Shown: positions 1-8,711 of the stretch, in pieces
Layout: each line of letters starts with the position of its first letter
How positions within the stretch are numbered: the stretch's first letter is position 1
Virus record (IMG/VR): IMGVR_UViG_3300015262_000001
Span: 124,001 to 188,000 of that record
Source: a virus
Length of the DNA stretch: 64,000 bases
Strand: one strand, 5' to 3'
Notes under the pieces: generated by a model
Database searches by the model: none
What the model was told of the DNA's origin: nothing
What the model saw: the letters and a program-made list of their open reading frames with translations, nothing else
Translations under genes and position numbers: made by a program

Positions 1-1
1 T

Positions 2-466
2 GATGTGCCGACAGACGCCAACCTGTATCTCCGTAAGGGTGATCATACCTGGTCGGTGTACACCGGGGTTAACGCTCCGGCTAACGACGGTCACCAGTGG
101 ATCTACAAAGGAGGCGTTTGGGTTTCGTTTGATCGTTATGATCTTGCGATTCAGGCAATTTCTGCAACAGCCACTATCGACCCAGCAGTCAACCTGTTTG
201 CGAAGGTCGATAACTCGGCAGCCACTGCCAAAACCATCACACTGGCTGATGGGCCGAAAGTTGGCGGTGCTATCGGTGCTCGTGCGCTGACAGTAGTCGT
301 GAAGATCAACGGTGCTGCTGGTACCATTACCTTTGCCGCTACCGGTGCAACTGTTCTGGTTTGGAACGGCGGTTCGCCTCCAGGCCTGACCGGTAGCCGT
401 ACTGTCCTTACCTTCCTTTGGGACGGTGTGGAATGGACTGGTGCTTCTGGTGCTGTAGTACCTTAA
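2..466 (+). CDS. Fibre-like virion protein, C-terminal part (cut by left edge)
   Basis: The reading frame is open to the first base, so this is the 3' end of a gene that begins outside the window. A GTG at 5 is in frame but has no visible ribosome site and is unlikely to be the start. The visible 150 or so residues hold a small domain (YLRKGDHTW ... WIYKGGVWV) followed by a Gly/Ala/Thr-rich beta-type region ending in LWDGVEWTGASGAVVP, a composition typical of phage fibre tips. A hairpin follows the stop. It sits upstream of a DUF4376-type gene and the fibre-like array, which supports a structural role. The exact family is not recognised. Confidence 0.8.
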   Translation, partial: DVPTDANLYLRKGDHTWSVYTGVNAPANDGHQWIYKGGVWVSFDRYDLAIQAISATATIDPAVNLFAKVDNSAATAKTITLADGPKVGGAIGARALTVVVKINGAAGTITFAATGATVLVWNGGSPPGLTGSRTVLTFLWDGVEWTGASGAVVP

Positions 467-479
467 CAGCTAACTCATG

Positions 480-503
480 GAAGCCTCCAAGGATGGAGGC
501 TTC
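480..503 (+). terminator. Hairpin terminator after the left-edge gene
   Basis: A perfect 10-bp inverted repeat (GAAGCCTCCA / TGGAGGCTTC) with a 4-base AGGA loop lies 14 bases after the stop codon. The downstream T-run is poor, so termination efficiency is uncertain. Confidence 0.6.
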
Positions 504-607
504 TGTGACTACCATGGCTGGTATGACATATGGTGTCAAGAGGTCTGTGCTGGAATTGGTACTTTGATATAGGCATACCTTTTTAATTTAATACGCAAGG
601 AATCATC

Positions 608-1264
608 ATGACTGAAGTTACCCGCTTGACGCGACTGATTCACTCTGAATCGGATACTTACCCTGTATACTTGTCTAACATGGCAATGTATGCACCAAAC
701 ACCATGTACGGTGCTACTGTAGACTCCGATCTCCTGATCGAGTTTGGTCTGGAAGTAGTTCACGATACTGAAATTCCCACCGGTGACGTGGTTACTGAAG
801 GGCGCCCTGAACTGATCAGTGGTGAATGGTACCAGACCTGGGTGGTCCGTTCCTACTCTGAAGTTGAAGCCGCTACACGTCTGGCTACTGCTAAGACCAC
901 TCTACAAGCACAAGCTGAAACCATGCGTGTTACTCAATTCGACCGTGGCTTCCCACACACCTTTGGCGAGAACGTCTACCACGTACAGATCCGGAATGCC
1001 GATCGTTCCAACCTCCTGGGTCTGCGCACCGTGGCCAAAGAAGTAGTAGCCGCGGGTGGTGACATGACATTCGAATTCCGCGTGTATGAAAACGTGGTAG
1101 TCGAGATCAGTGCCGCTGAAATGGTAGCCGTAGCTGACGCAGCGTTTACCGCTGCTACTCTTGGCTACCGCAAAACTTGGGCAGTAAAGGATGGCGCTGA
1201 TCTTGCTACCACCATCGAAGAGTTGCCACCATTGACTACTGAGGAGGACTTCTTCGTGGCATAA
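608..1264 (+). CDS. Putative tail-fibre-associated protein, DUF4376-like C-terminus
   Basis: 218 residues. AAGGA lies 7 bases before the ATG. The C-terminal half, from about residue 115 on (QFDRGFPHTFGENVYHVQ ... YRKTWAVKDGADLATTIEEL), has the look of the phage DUF4376 domain: a Phe/Gly-rich start, then a helix with a conserved W and K before a D/A-rich end. DUF4376 proteins are usually found beside tail fibre genes, which fits this position. The N-terminal 110 residues are not recognised. It is flanked by hairpins on both sides, so it is probably transcribed as its own unit. Fibre assembly or chaperone function is inferred from context only. Confidence 0.75.
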   Translation: MTEVTRLTRLIHSESDTYPVYLSNMAMYAPNTMYGATVDSDLLIEFGLEVVHDTEIPTGDVVTEGRPELISGEWYQTWVVRSYSEVEAATRLATAKTTLQAQAETMRVTQFDRGFPHTFGENVYHVQIRNADRSNLLGLRTVAKEVVAAGGDMTFEFRVYENVVVEISAAEMVAVADAAFTAATLGYRKTWAVKDGADLATTIEELPPLTTEEDFFVA

Positions 1265-1270
1265 GCAAGT

Positions 1271-1300
1271 AACCTCCCTCTCTGGAGAGGGAGGTTTATT
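1271..1300 (+). terminator. Hairpin terminator
   Basis: Eleven paired bases (AACCTCCCTCT / AGAGGGAGGTT) enclose a 4-base CTGG loop and are followed by TTATTA. It lies 6 bases after the stop codon at 1264. Confidence 0.75.
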
Positions 1301-1365
1301 ACTGGCGGAACTTTTGCGCACTACTTAGGTAACCATACTCCCGCCCTTTTTTAAAGGAATCACTC

Positions 1366-1824
1366 ATGAGCACATTTACGCGATTCAGTGCAATCGAACA
1401 GTTGCAGTACGACAAAGCTGCAAGTGTGTTGAATAACAAGGACCTCTGGGCGGTTATCCCTGGATTCCGCTACTACATTGGTAGTGAAGGGTCTGATAAA
1501 TACGTAGATGTGGAAACAGGGTTCAGAACCGATGGGGCGACCATCCCTCGATTACTGTGGTGGATACTCCCTCCAATGGGGGAATACAGCCAAGCGTGCA
1601 CGTTACATGATAAATTGTGTCAAACGTACCGCATCACGCAAATCATTAACGGTGTCCCTACACAGGTTCCTGTCACTCGTAAAGAGATCGACGAGATTCT
1701 TAAAGAAGCCATGGATGTCCTCGAAGTGATTGCGTGGAAAAAGTTTCTCATTAATTGCGGAGTCGATGGGTATCGCATCGCTACCAATCCGACTAAACCA
1801 AAAGCCGGATACCTCGTAGCGTAA
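1366..1824 (+). CDS. DUF1353 family protein
   Basis: 152 residues. AAAGGA precedes the ATG with good spacing. The core GFRTDGATIPRLLWWILPP, then SQACTLHDKLC, is the hallmark of DUF1353, a small family common in phages, often near tail or lysis genes and of unknown biochemical role. The conserved Asp (TDGA), the His-Asp pair (LHD) and the WW cluster are all present. About 20 bases separate it from the fibre-like array, so it may be co-transcribed with that array. Family assignment is confident; function is unknown. Confidence 0.85.
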   Translation: MSTFTRFSAIEQLQYDKAASVLNNKDLWAVIPGFRYYIGSEGSDKYVDVETGFRTDGATIPRLLWWILPPMGEYSQACTLHDKLCQTYRITQIINGVPTQVPVTRKEIDEILKEAMDVLEVIAWKKFLINCGVDGYRIATNPTKPKAGYLVA

Positions 1825-1845
1825 CTATTACGATGGAGATTCGTC

Positions 1846-2895
1846 ATGTTTGAAATGCTGCTGAGTGGGATGCAGGTTGCTCAAAACTACTTCCCCCTTT
1901 CAGGGCCTGGCACTAAGACTCTGACAAAAGGTAACCAAACACTAGGTTACTTTGGGGAAGTTTCTGGAGCTGAACTGTTTTACGGTTCAGAGTTGGTGTT
2001 TAAGTTTAACATCGCTGTAGGGACACTTAGTTCATGGGCTGGTTCACAATGGTTTAAATTCTTCCGTAATGGGAAGGTTATCTACATTGCCCGTCAACAA
2101 GTAGTTGCCTCGATCGGCTGGAATGACCTGTACAACGCAGGCTTGGTATACGGCGTTAAAGGTAACGGGCTTTATCCAGTGGGTGCAGGGGTTGAACAAT
2201 TTAACCCCGTTATGAAAAACGATGGAACCCGTAACTGGTACCTGAAACCCCGGATGATGACGGGTGTCGGCGTCGATCCAGCCACAGGTGCTGTTTCTGA
2301 TGGCGGTGAGTGGAACCAGTTGTTGGGGCGGATTGTAACAGGCACTAACACAGGGGTAGCCGAGAAATGGGCGACTCTTGCGACGACCTACGTAGGGTAC
2401 GCCGGTGGTACACAGCTCTCATCCTTGGTAATGGAAACCAACACCAACGATGTAACGCAGAGTTGGAACCGTGGTGGAGCGAACGACCTCACTGGGATAT
2501 CCGCTTTATCGAAGGCATCGTCGTCGTTCCAATGGCGTCCTGTTCTGGAACTAATCCCAGATAGCACGTTGTTGGATCCTTTTGCTGTTATAGCCGCTCC
2601 CGTGGGTCTTCAGCCTCCTGCTATCGTTGACGTCAGAACGGCATCGTCGGTCAGTGGTGTCCAGAGCCCTATCAACGTGGTTACACTCTGGCCTACTAAG
2701 CAACCGGTAGTCACGGGTGCTACATTCCCGGGTGCTGCGCTTAACCCACTTAACGTTCAATCAAGTAACAACCCTGGACTGAATCCCTTTACTATAAGCG
2801 CTACGGGCACTCAGCTAGCAAGCGACCCTGCCAACCTCACGTGGAACCAGGCAGACTTGAATCCTTTCACTATTAGTGGCGTTAACGCTGCTTAG
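1846..2895 (+). CDS. Virion-type protein, array type A, copy 1
   Basis: 349 residues. GGAG lies upstream of an ATG in the context ATGTTTGA that is shared with 5821 and 9666. It starts directly with the array's common domain: GYFG at 34-37, then FFRNGKVIYIA, DLYNAGLVYG, GEWNQLLGR and WRPVLEL at 230-236. Unlike its three downstream neighbours it lacks the Fn3-like N-terminal domain, but it carries a C-terminal extension of about 110 residues with two LNPFTIS-type repeats. Its partner is 5821. The array position suggests a fibre or decoration protein; no enzymatic motif is visible. Confidence 0.85.
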   Translation: MFEMLLSGMQVAQNYFPLSGPGTKTLTKGNQTLGYFGEVSGAELFYGSELVFKFNIAVGTLSSWAGSQWFKFFRNGKVIYIARQQVVASIGWNDLYNAGLVYGVKGNGLYPVGAGVEQFNPVMKNDGTRNWYLKPRMMTGVGVDPATGAVSDGGEWNQLLGRIVTGTNTGVAEKWATLATTYVGYAGGTQLSSLVMETNTNDVTQSWNRGGANDLTGISALSKASSSFQWRPVLELIPDSTLLDPFAVIAAPVGLQPPAIVDVRTASSVSGVQSPINVVTLWPTKQPVVTGATFPGAALNPLNVQSSNNPGLNPFTISATGTQLASDPANLTWNQADLNPFTISGVNAA

Positions 2896-2903
2896 GAATC
2901 TTC

Positions 2904-3869
2904 ATGTATAACAAACTTTCTTGGACCAACCCTAACGGCGCAACCCCAATCACGGTAAACATCTACCGCGGTACGGCTCCTCTTGATCGTGCCAACCTAT
3001 CGGGTGCTTTGGTTTCCCTGGTTGCTGGGGAAACCACCTGGACCGATAACACCGCTTTGCGCGGGACTACCTACTACTACGTGTTTGAGACCATTTCGGC
3101 CACTGACCGTACGGTATCCCCGAACTACCAGATCGTCACTGTCCCTCGTCGAGGAGCCGGACCGAACACACTGAAGGCTGGCGATTACAATTACGGTTAC
3201 TTCGGTAGCATTGCATCGTCATCTTTCATCAACATCAACGCCTTGCGTACTGCGTTGAACTTCCTCTCCGGCACTGTCCAGAACATTTCACCTAAGTGGC
3301 ACAAATTTGCACGGAATGGGAAAGTCATCTACGTTCCTGAGCTGTTGCCGGTAACCGGTGTTAGCTGGACGCAGTTGTACAACGCAGGCCTAGTGTTCGG
3401 GTCTAACGATAACGGTCCGTATAACGCTGGTTCTAACGTCAACCAGAACGTTCAGGTTACCATCGGCGCGGATACGTACCGTGTACGGTTAATGCGTGGC
3501 TACAACGACGACTACAACGTTTTCCCTCCAACCACTAACGTGGCAGAGCCGGTAGAGACGTTTACCTGTGAATGGGATGACTTCATGTATCCTCTTTCAG
3601 TATGGGTTCCGGCGGTACAACGCATGGCTAACCAAGCCAGCCTCACCTTGACAGCTCAGGGGTATGGTGCATCCATTTCCAACTACGGGGTATTGATGCA
3701 AGAGAAATGCACCAACGCCGCTTCGGCTACACCGTTAGTGCGTGGTTCAGGTATCACCGCCACCAGGGACGGATTAACTCGCCGCATGATTACTGGAAAC
3801 ACACTCACAAGCACTGTGAACCCAGTGTGGTGGCCTGTTCTCGAACTCGTTGAACCAGCTGCCGTCTAA
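2904..3869 (+). CDS. Virion-type protein, array type B, copy 1, Fn3-like domain
   Basis: 321 residues, 8 bases after the previous gene. Residues 1-80 resemble a fibronectin type III-like beta sandwich (IYRGTAPLD ... ETTWTD ... TTYYYVFETI). Then comes the array's common domain: GAGPNTL, GYFG at 98-101, WHKFARNGKVIYVP, QLYNAGLVFG, EWDDFMYP and WWPVLEL near the C-terminus. Closest relative in the window is 6829. Fn3-like domains occur widely in phage tail proteins and often aid surface contact; that role here is inferred. Confidence 0.85.
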   Translation: MYNKLSWTNPNGATPITVNIYRGTAPLDRANLSGALVSLVAGETTWTDNTALRGTTYYYVFETISATDRTVSPNYQIVTVPRRGAGPNTLKAGDYNYGYFGSIASSSFININALRTALNFLSGTVQNISPKWHKFARNGKVIYVPELLPVTGVSWTQLYNAGLVFGSNDNGPYNAGSNVNQNVQVTIGADTYRVRLMRGYNDDYNVFPPTTNVAEPVETFTCEWDDFMYPLSVWVPAVQRMANQASLTLTAQGYGASISNYGVLMQEKCTNAASATPLVRGSGITATRDGLTRRMITGNTLTSTVNPVWWPVLELVEPAAV

Positions 3870-3879
3870 GAGGTGACCC

Positions 3880-4806
3880 ATGTCTGTAACTCTGAACTGG
3901 GGTGCCGCTAACGCAGCACTCGCTGACAGCATCAAGGTCTATCGGGCTACAACGCCGCTAGACGTGAATAACCTACCGGCAGCATTGGCAACCCTCGCAG
4001 GTTCGGCAACGTCGTACGCCGACACAACTGCTGTACGTAATACCGTGTATTACTATGCCGTTGGTCATGTGAGAGCGGGTAATGAGTTGTTAAGTCCAGT
4101 ACTCCTCATGGGACACTACCCTGACACCGGTCCAGGTCCTCAGACCCTCTTACGAGGAGATTGGAACCTGGGGTATTTCGGGACATGCACCCCCGTGCAA
4201 ATGTTTACCCCGTCAACACTTAATGCGCAGGTCCCTATTCCAGGGACGCTGACAACTGATGTCACGATAACAGCATGGCACAAGTTTATCCGTAAGGGTA
4301 AGGTGCTCTTTATCCCGAACTACTATTTCACCACTACGGTTCAACCATATCAGTTGTACAACGCTGGTTTGTTGATGGGGACGAACGATAACGGCACCTT
4401 CCCGTTTACTTTGAACAGCGGCGCCATGAACGGTTACACGGCACCTGCAAACCAATACAAATTGGCTACGGTTGGTGCGTATCAGTTTATCGTCCGCGCC
4501 ATTAGAGCCAGTGATAAACCCCTAACGTCTTACATCACCGGGATCACCGACATCTTCCCAAGTGAGTATAACGATCTAATCGGTCGTATGGGTAGCACGA
4601 GTCTGGCTGGCTCACCGCAAGACAAGTGGAGTGATCTCGTAGGTGCTGCCGGCTTCAGTGGGTGGACCCAAAACTTTACGGCCAACGGTGTAATGGCATC
4701 AATGACCAGTTCGGCAAACCTTGACGTCATTGCAGCGCTAACGATGGGTAACGGTTTTGCTCAAACCCAACCATGGTTACCTGTTCTTGAACTCATTCTG
4801 ACATAA
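3880..4806 (+). CDS. Virion-type protein, array type C, copy 1, Fn3-like domain
   Basis: 308 residues, 10 bases after the previous gene, with AGGTGA before the ATG. Same plan as type B: an Fn3-like domain of about 80 residues (IKVYRATTPLD ... NTVYYYAVGH), then GPGPQTLLRGDWNLGYFG, WHKFIRKGKVLFIP, QLYNAGLLMGTNDNG, EYNDLIGR and WLPVLEL at the C-terminus. Its partner is 7778. No signal peptide or enzymatic motif is present. Translational coupling through the whole array suggests similar stoichiometry. Confidence 0.85.
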   Translation: MSVTLNWGAANAALADSIKVYRATTPLDVNNLPAALATLAGSATSYADTTAVRNTVYYYAVGHVRAGNELLSPVLLMGHYPDTGPGPQTLLRGDWNLGYFGTCTPVQMFTPSTLNAQVPIPGTLTTDVTITAWHKFIRKGKVLFIPNYYFTTTVQPYQLYNAGLLMGTNDNGTFPFTLNSGAMNGYTAPANQYKLATVGAYQFIVRAIRASDKPLTSYITGITDIFPSEYNDLIGRMGSTSLAGSPQDKWSDLVGAAGFSGWTQNFTANGVMASMTSSANLDVIAALTMGNGFAQTQPWLPVLELILT

Positions 4807-4816
4807 GGGTCCGACC

Positions 4817-5749
4817 ATGTCTTTAACTCTTAACTGGATCGATCGCAACATTACTGTTGATAAGTTTCGGGTGTACCGAGCCAACAGCGTGATCCTTGAC
4901 GGTGCACTGCCGGCCTTTTTGGCAGAAGTACCAGCAGGAACCTTCACCTACGTCGACACCACTGCTGTGCGTAATCAGGTTTACCATTATCGGGTAAGCG
5001 CGGTGGTAGGGACAGAAGAAACCTTGTCTTCGGACATGGCGTTGGCGTACATGCCATATACAGGCCCTGGTCCTCAGAAGCTCCTCCGTGGAGATTGGAG
5101 CCTCGGTACCTTCGGGCGAATTAATGCGGAAGATCTATTTAACCCAAATGAAATACTCAATGCGGTAAATTATCCAGCACTAACTTTAACAACTGGTGCG
5201 TTGTTAATGACTTGTTGGGTAAAGATGGTCTATAACGGTAAGATCGTCTTTGTTCCTGATCAAGCAATCTCTTCGTCCTATGGCGCCTGGAGTTGGGCCG
5301 ACCTGTATAAAGCCGGCGTGGTTTACGGAGCTGATGATCCCAGCACTTGGAGTGCTTTGGCAAAATCAACTTACGGAACAATTCCTCAGAATTTTACCAT
5401 TGCTAAAGGCGCCGACAATTTTGTTATGCGGCTTCCAGGTACTCGGGTTGGTACGCTGAGTGCAGGCGCCGTACCTGCAAACCAGGTAGGAGGTGAGTTC
5501 GATTTCATAATGGCCCCTAACTACCAAGCCCGAGTGCAAAACTTTGGCGTGGCTGCACTAGACGACCTGGTCATCAGTGGTGTGAACGAGAACATCTACA
5601 CCAAAGACGTGACAACCACCGCTGGTGATACATGTATTTTGCGAGGTACGAATGGAGTTGCTGTGCCTGATGGTTTGTTGACTACAACCCTCGCCAGCAC
5701 AACCTCGGTATTCGGGTATTGGCGGCCTGTTCTGGAGCTAGTGCTTTAA
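4817..5749 (+). CDS. Virion-type protein, array type D, copy 1, Fn3-like domain
   Basis: 310 residues, ATG 10 bases after the previous stop. Fn3-like N-terminus (FRVYRANSVILD ... NQVYHYRVSAV), then GPGPQKLLRGDWSLGTFG (Y to T change in the GYFG motif), VYNGKIVFVPD, DLYKAGVVYG, GGEFDFIM and WRPVLELVL at the end. Its partner is 8712; both share a short insertion ending in a TIPQ/TIEQ segment that types B and C lack. It closes the first block and is followed by a terminator-like hairpin. Confidence 0.85.
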   Translation: MSLTLNWIDRNITVDKFRVYRANSVILDGALPAFLAEVPAGTFTYVDTTAVRNQVYHYRVSAVVGTEETLSSDMALAYMPYTGPGPQKLLRGDWSLGTFGRINAEDLFNPNEILNAVNYPALTLTTGALLMTCWVKMVYNGKIVFVPDQAISSSYGAWSWADLYKAGVVYGADDPSTWSALAKSTYGTIPQNFTIAKGADNFVMRLPGTRVGTLSAGAVPANQVGGEFDFIMAPNYQARVQNFGVAALDDLVISGVNENIYTKDVTTTAGDTCILRGTNGVAVPDGLLTTTLASTTSVFGYWRPVLELVL

Positions 5750-5761
5750 CACCTATGTTTA

Positions 5762-5797
5762 TCCCTCCTTGTCTCCAGTAGGCCGGGAGGGTTTTTA
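5762..5797 (+). terminator. Terminator between the two array blocks
   Basis: CCCTCC at 5763-5768 pairs with GGAGGG at 5786-5791 across a 17-base loop, followed immediately by five T residues. It divides block 1 from block 2. Confidence 0.65.
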
Positions 5798-5820
5798 ATA
5801 GGTATAACAAGGAGATTGAT

Positions 5821-6816
5821 ATGTTTGAAATGCTCCTAGGAACAGGCAATACGGGACAGACATACTTTCCTAACTCCGGACCTGGTAGGAAGACCCTGCT
5901 GAAGGGGACTGCGGACATTGGTTACTTCGGTACCCTGAGTTCTGCTGAACTATTTGCCGGGTGGGAAATTTCGTCGTTCCTTGGACTGACCGCAGGTATT
6001 GTCAACAAAGAAACTGACAATACCTGGATGAAATACATTTACCGAGGAAAGTTTCTTTTCGTCGCTAAAGAACTACTTCGCACCAGTGTGACGTGGAATG
6101 ACTTGTACAAAGTCGGTGCAGTCTACGGCACTAAAGATAACGGTCTTTACCCTGTGGCTGGGTCCGCCACCAATCAGTTCCAAGTAATGCTAAAAGAAGA
6201 GGCTGGTCAGTCAATCCCTTGGAAATTAGCAGTGCGGTGTCTGAAAGGTGCTCTGGCAGATCCATACGTTGGCACTGACTATACCGCTATGGGTCTGGTG
6301 GCCGATGGTGTTGAATACAACGACCTGATTTATAGGTTGTTGCCTTTGAACGCCAACAGTCGTCCTAACACGGCTATATTCGAGCAGTTCCCTACCGTAG
6401 ACCTGGGTAGCGGCGCGGCCGGAGGTGGGTACACTGTTCTACAAGAAACGTCTCAGGCTAACGTCGCTAACACTCACGTGCGTGGTGTAACTGGCTCTAG
6501 CCTCTCTTCGATTAAGGCGACAGTTTCTGCTGGACGTGAAGCCTGGCGACCTGTGTTCGAACTGATTGATGATGGCAGTGTCTTCAACCCGTATCGGCTC
6601 TTTTCACAGTACACTGGTAACGCAGGACCTCTGAGTGTAACGGGTGCTTTTGTTGACGTTGTCCAGAACCCGTTCCAGCTCTTGTCAGACGACGGCGGTG
6701 GCGCCAAGACGCTCGCCATTCAATCTGTAACTTTCGTGGATGTCGTACGTCGACCAAAGGACCTTACGGTGGTTAACCCGCTTGTCCCGGTATCAATGTC
6801 CTTCACCCGCGTATAA
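5821..6816 (+). CDS. Virion-type protein, array type A, copy 2
   Basis: 331 residues. The start region AAGGAGATTGATATGTTTGA almost repeats that of 9666 and is close to 1846. Common domain without an Fn3 module: SGPGRKTLLKG, GYFG near 37, YRGKFLFVAKE, DLYKVGAVYGTKDNG, EYNDLIYR and WRPVFELIDDG, followed by a C-terminal extension of about 85 residues with two FVDVV repeats. It is the counterpart of 1846 and opens the second block. The C-terminal tails of the two copies have diverged most. Confidence 0.85.
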   Translation: MFEMLLGTGNTGQTYFPNSGPGRKTLLKGTADIGYFGTLSSAELFAGWEISSFLGLTAGIVNKETDNTWMKYIYRGKFLFVAKELLRTSVTWNDLYKVGAVYGTKDNGLYPVAGSATNQFQVMLKEEAGQSIPWKLAVRCLKGALADPYVGTDYTAMGLVADGVEYNDLIYRLLPLNANSRPNTAIFEQFPTVDLGSGAAGGGYTVLQETSQANVANTHVRGVTGSSLSSIKATVSAGREAWRPVFELIDDGSVFNPYRLFSQYTGNAGPLSVTGAFVDVVQNPFQLLSDDGGGAKTLAIQSVTFVDVVRRPKDLTVVNPLVPVSMSFTRV

Positions 6817-6828
6817 GGAACACACCTC

Positions 6829-7767
6829 ATGAACCTGAAACATCTTTGGACTAACATCAACACTGTCCCTGTAACAATCAAGATCTATCGTGCTGATACC
6901 CCAATCGACCCGCTTGCTTTACCAAGCCCGTTGGTGACGTTGTCCGCAGGGGAAGTAACCTGGACGGACCCTGATGCTGTTCGTGGACGTTACTACTACT
7001 ACATGTTCGAAACCACCAGTGCGAACGACCGTGTGCTAACCCCGAACTATCGCATCCAGGCTGTTCCTCGTTTGGGCCCAGGCCCTTCTGAGTTGAAGTA
7101 CGGAGATTACAACTACGGATACTTCGGAACCATTCCTTCCAGTGAGCTTATTAACACCGCTAACTTGAGGACTGCGGTAAACTTCTCTGCGGGTGCTGGC
7201 ACTAACGTATCGCCTGTCTGGCACAAGTATGCTCGTAACGGCAAAATCTTCTTCGTGCCTAACACTTGCTTAGGTCAGTCGGTCCAATGGTCGCAGATCT
7301 ACAATGCTGGCTTGGTATTTGGTGTGGCCGGCCCTGGTGATCACCGTAACGGTCTTAGCCCCATCGACCAGTACAAAACCGTAACGATTGGCCCTGATAC
7401 CTTCATCGTGCGCTTGATGAAAGGTTACAGTGATGACGTGACACGCATTGTTCCGACCGGCGCAGTGGACGAACCAGCTGAATACTCTAACGAGTGGAAC
7501 GACTTCATTTATCCGCTGGGTAAATTTGTTCCTCCTGCACAACGGTTAGTAAACGTTGCGTCCCAAGGGGTTCAAGAAATACTGCCTGGTCCTTGGAACG
7601 GTTATACGGGCGCCGGTGTGCAAGAAGCCAGCGCTACGGCCAACCATATTGTTCGTCGCGGAGCAGCGTTTGAAAGCCGAATCGGTATGGGACAACGTTC
7701 TAACAACACCGACTCCTACCTGTGCTCTTGGTACCCAATCCTGGAACTTGTAGCACCAGCCATCTAA
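6829..7767 (+). CDS. Virion-type protein, array type B, copy 2, Fn3-like domain
   Basis: 312 residues, 12 bases after 5821's stop, AAGGA before the ATG. The Fn3-like domain (IKIYRADTPID ... GEVTWTD ... YYYYMFETTSANDR) is visibly the sister of the one in 2904. Then GPGPSELKYGDYNYGYFG, WHKYARNGKIFFVP, QIYNAGLVFG, EWNDFIYPLGKFVPPAQR and WYPILEL. The pair with 2904 is the most similar in the array; for example YPL..(W/F)VP..QR is kept in both. Confidence 0.85.
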   Translation: MNLKHLWTNINTVPVTIKIYRADTPIDPLALPSPLVTLSAGEVTWTDPDAVRGRYYYYMFETTSANDRVLTPNYRIQAVPRLGPGPSELKYGDYNYGYFGTIPSSELINTANLRTAVNFSAGAGTNVSPVWHKYARNGKIFFVPNTCLGQSVQWSQIYNAGLVFGVAGPGDHRNGLSPIDQYKTVTIGPDTFIVRLMKGYSDDVTRIVPTGAVDEPAEYSNEWNDFIYPLGKFVPPAQRLVNVASQGVQEILPGPWNGYTGAGVQEASATANHIVRRGAAFESRIGMGQRSNNTDSYLCSWYPILELVAPAI

Positions 7768-7777
7768 GTGAGGATTT

Positions 7778-8701
7778 ATGTCTATCACGATTACATGGCC
7801 TGCCTCTAATGCGGGGGTCGCTACGGCGATCCGCATTTATGCAGCCACTGCAAAGATTGCGGACGATGCGTTACCAGCACCAATTGCAACACTGGCGGGT
7901 GATGCGACGTCGTTCTCCTGGGATCCACCAACCGACAATACGGTGTATTACTTCCGTATTGCAACTGACCGCGGATTGGATACAGATCTAGGTCCTAACC
8001 AGCCGTTTGGTTATTTCACTAGCACGGGACCAGGGCCACAGCAACCTGTTCGCGGTGATTGGGCGTTAGGCTATTTTGGGCGAGTTCCTGTGGCCCAGAT
8101 GATTTCAGGAACTGCACTCCGTACAGCCTTGGGTGTTGATGGGATCGGGTCTGTCATTTCTGATACCCAAATCCAATACTACTACAAGTTTGTACGTGAG
8201 GGTAAGATTCTGTTCTATCCCGCCGGTGCAATCATGACCAACGTAAGGTGGGACCAGTTGTACGGTCTTGGCTTGGTTTACGGAACTGATGACAACGGCG
8301 CTTATCCATCTGGCGCTGCACTCACTCCATTCAACCAAAAGAAAATAATCACCTTTGCTGGGTTCAACTTCCTGGCTCGGTGCTTTAAAGGTTCGACTTT
8401 ACCGACCACCACTTTGGTGACAACGGCAACAGCTGATAAAGAAGGGTCCGAGTGGGACCAAACCATGGGACGTGTAAATACGAACGCGGCTTTGTCTTGG
8501 AACTCCGGTTCTCTACTGGACGATAACACCTCCGTACCAGTTACCACGCAAGGTACCTTCACCCAGCACTTGTTCGTGGCCACAACCACTCCAAAGACAG
8601 CGCTCCATCGGGGAGCTTCGTCGGTCATTGATTCGATTAACCAAGCGAGCGCTGCATCGGCCACATATGGCTACTCTCCGTTACTCGAACTACAATTCTG
8701 A
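7778..8701 (+). CDS. Virion-type protein, array type C, copy 2, Fn3-like domain
   Basis: 307 residues, GAGG upstream of the ATG. Fn3-like domain (IRIYAATAKI ... NTVYYFRIAT), then GPGPQQPVRGDWALGYFG, YYKFVREGKILFYP, QLYGLGLVYGTDDNG, EWDQTMGR and YSPLLELQF. Counterpart of 3880. The final aromatic-PVLEL motif has drifted to SPLLEL. No other domain is recognised. Confidence 0.85.
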   Translation: MSITITWPASNAGVATAIRIYAATAKIADDALPAPIATLAGDATSFSWDPPTDNTVYYFRIATDRGLDTDLGPNQPFGYFTSTGPGPQQPVRGDWALGYFGRVPVAQMISGTALRTALGVDGIGSVISDTQIQYYYKFVREGKILFYPAGAIMTNVRWDQLYGLGLVYGTDDNGAYPSGAALTPFNQKKIITFAGFNFLARCFKGSTLPTTTLVTTATADKEGSEWDQTMGRVNTNAALSWNSGSLLDDNTSVPVTTQGTFTQHLFVATTTPKTALHRGASSVIDSINQASAASATYGYSPLLELQF

Positions 8702-8711
8702 GGAATGAACC

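Larger units (their letters stand above)
1846..5749 (+). repeat. Four-gene block, copy 1 of a segmental duplication
   Basis: Genes at 1846, 2904, 3880 and 4817 match genes at 5821, 6829, 7778 and 8712 one to one in order, size and sequence. Within each block all four genes are themselves paralogues. Divergence is high at protein level, so the duplication is old or the copies are fast evolving. Confidence 0.85.
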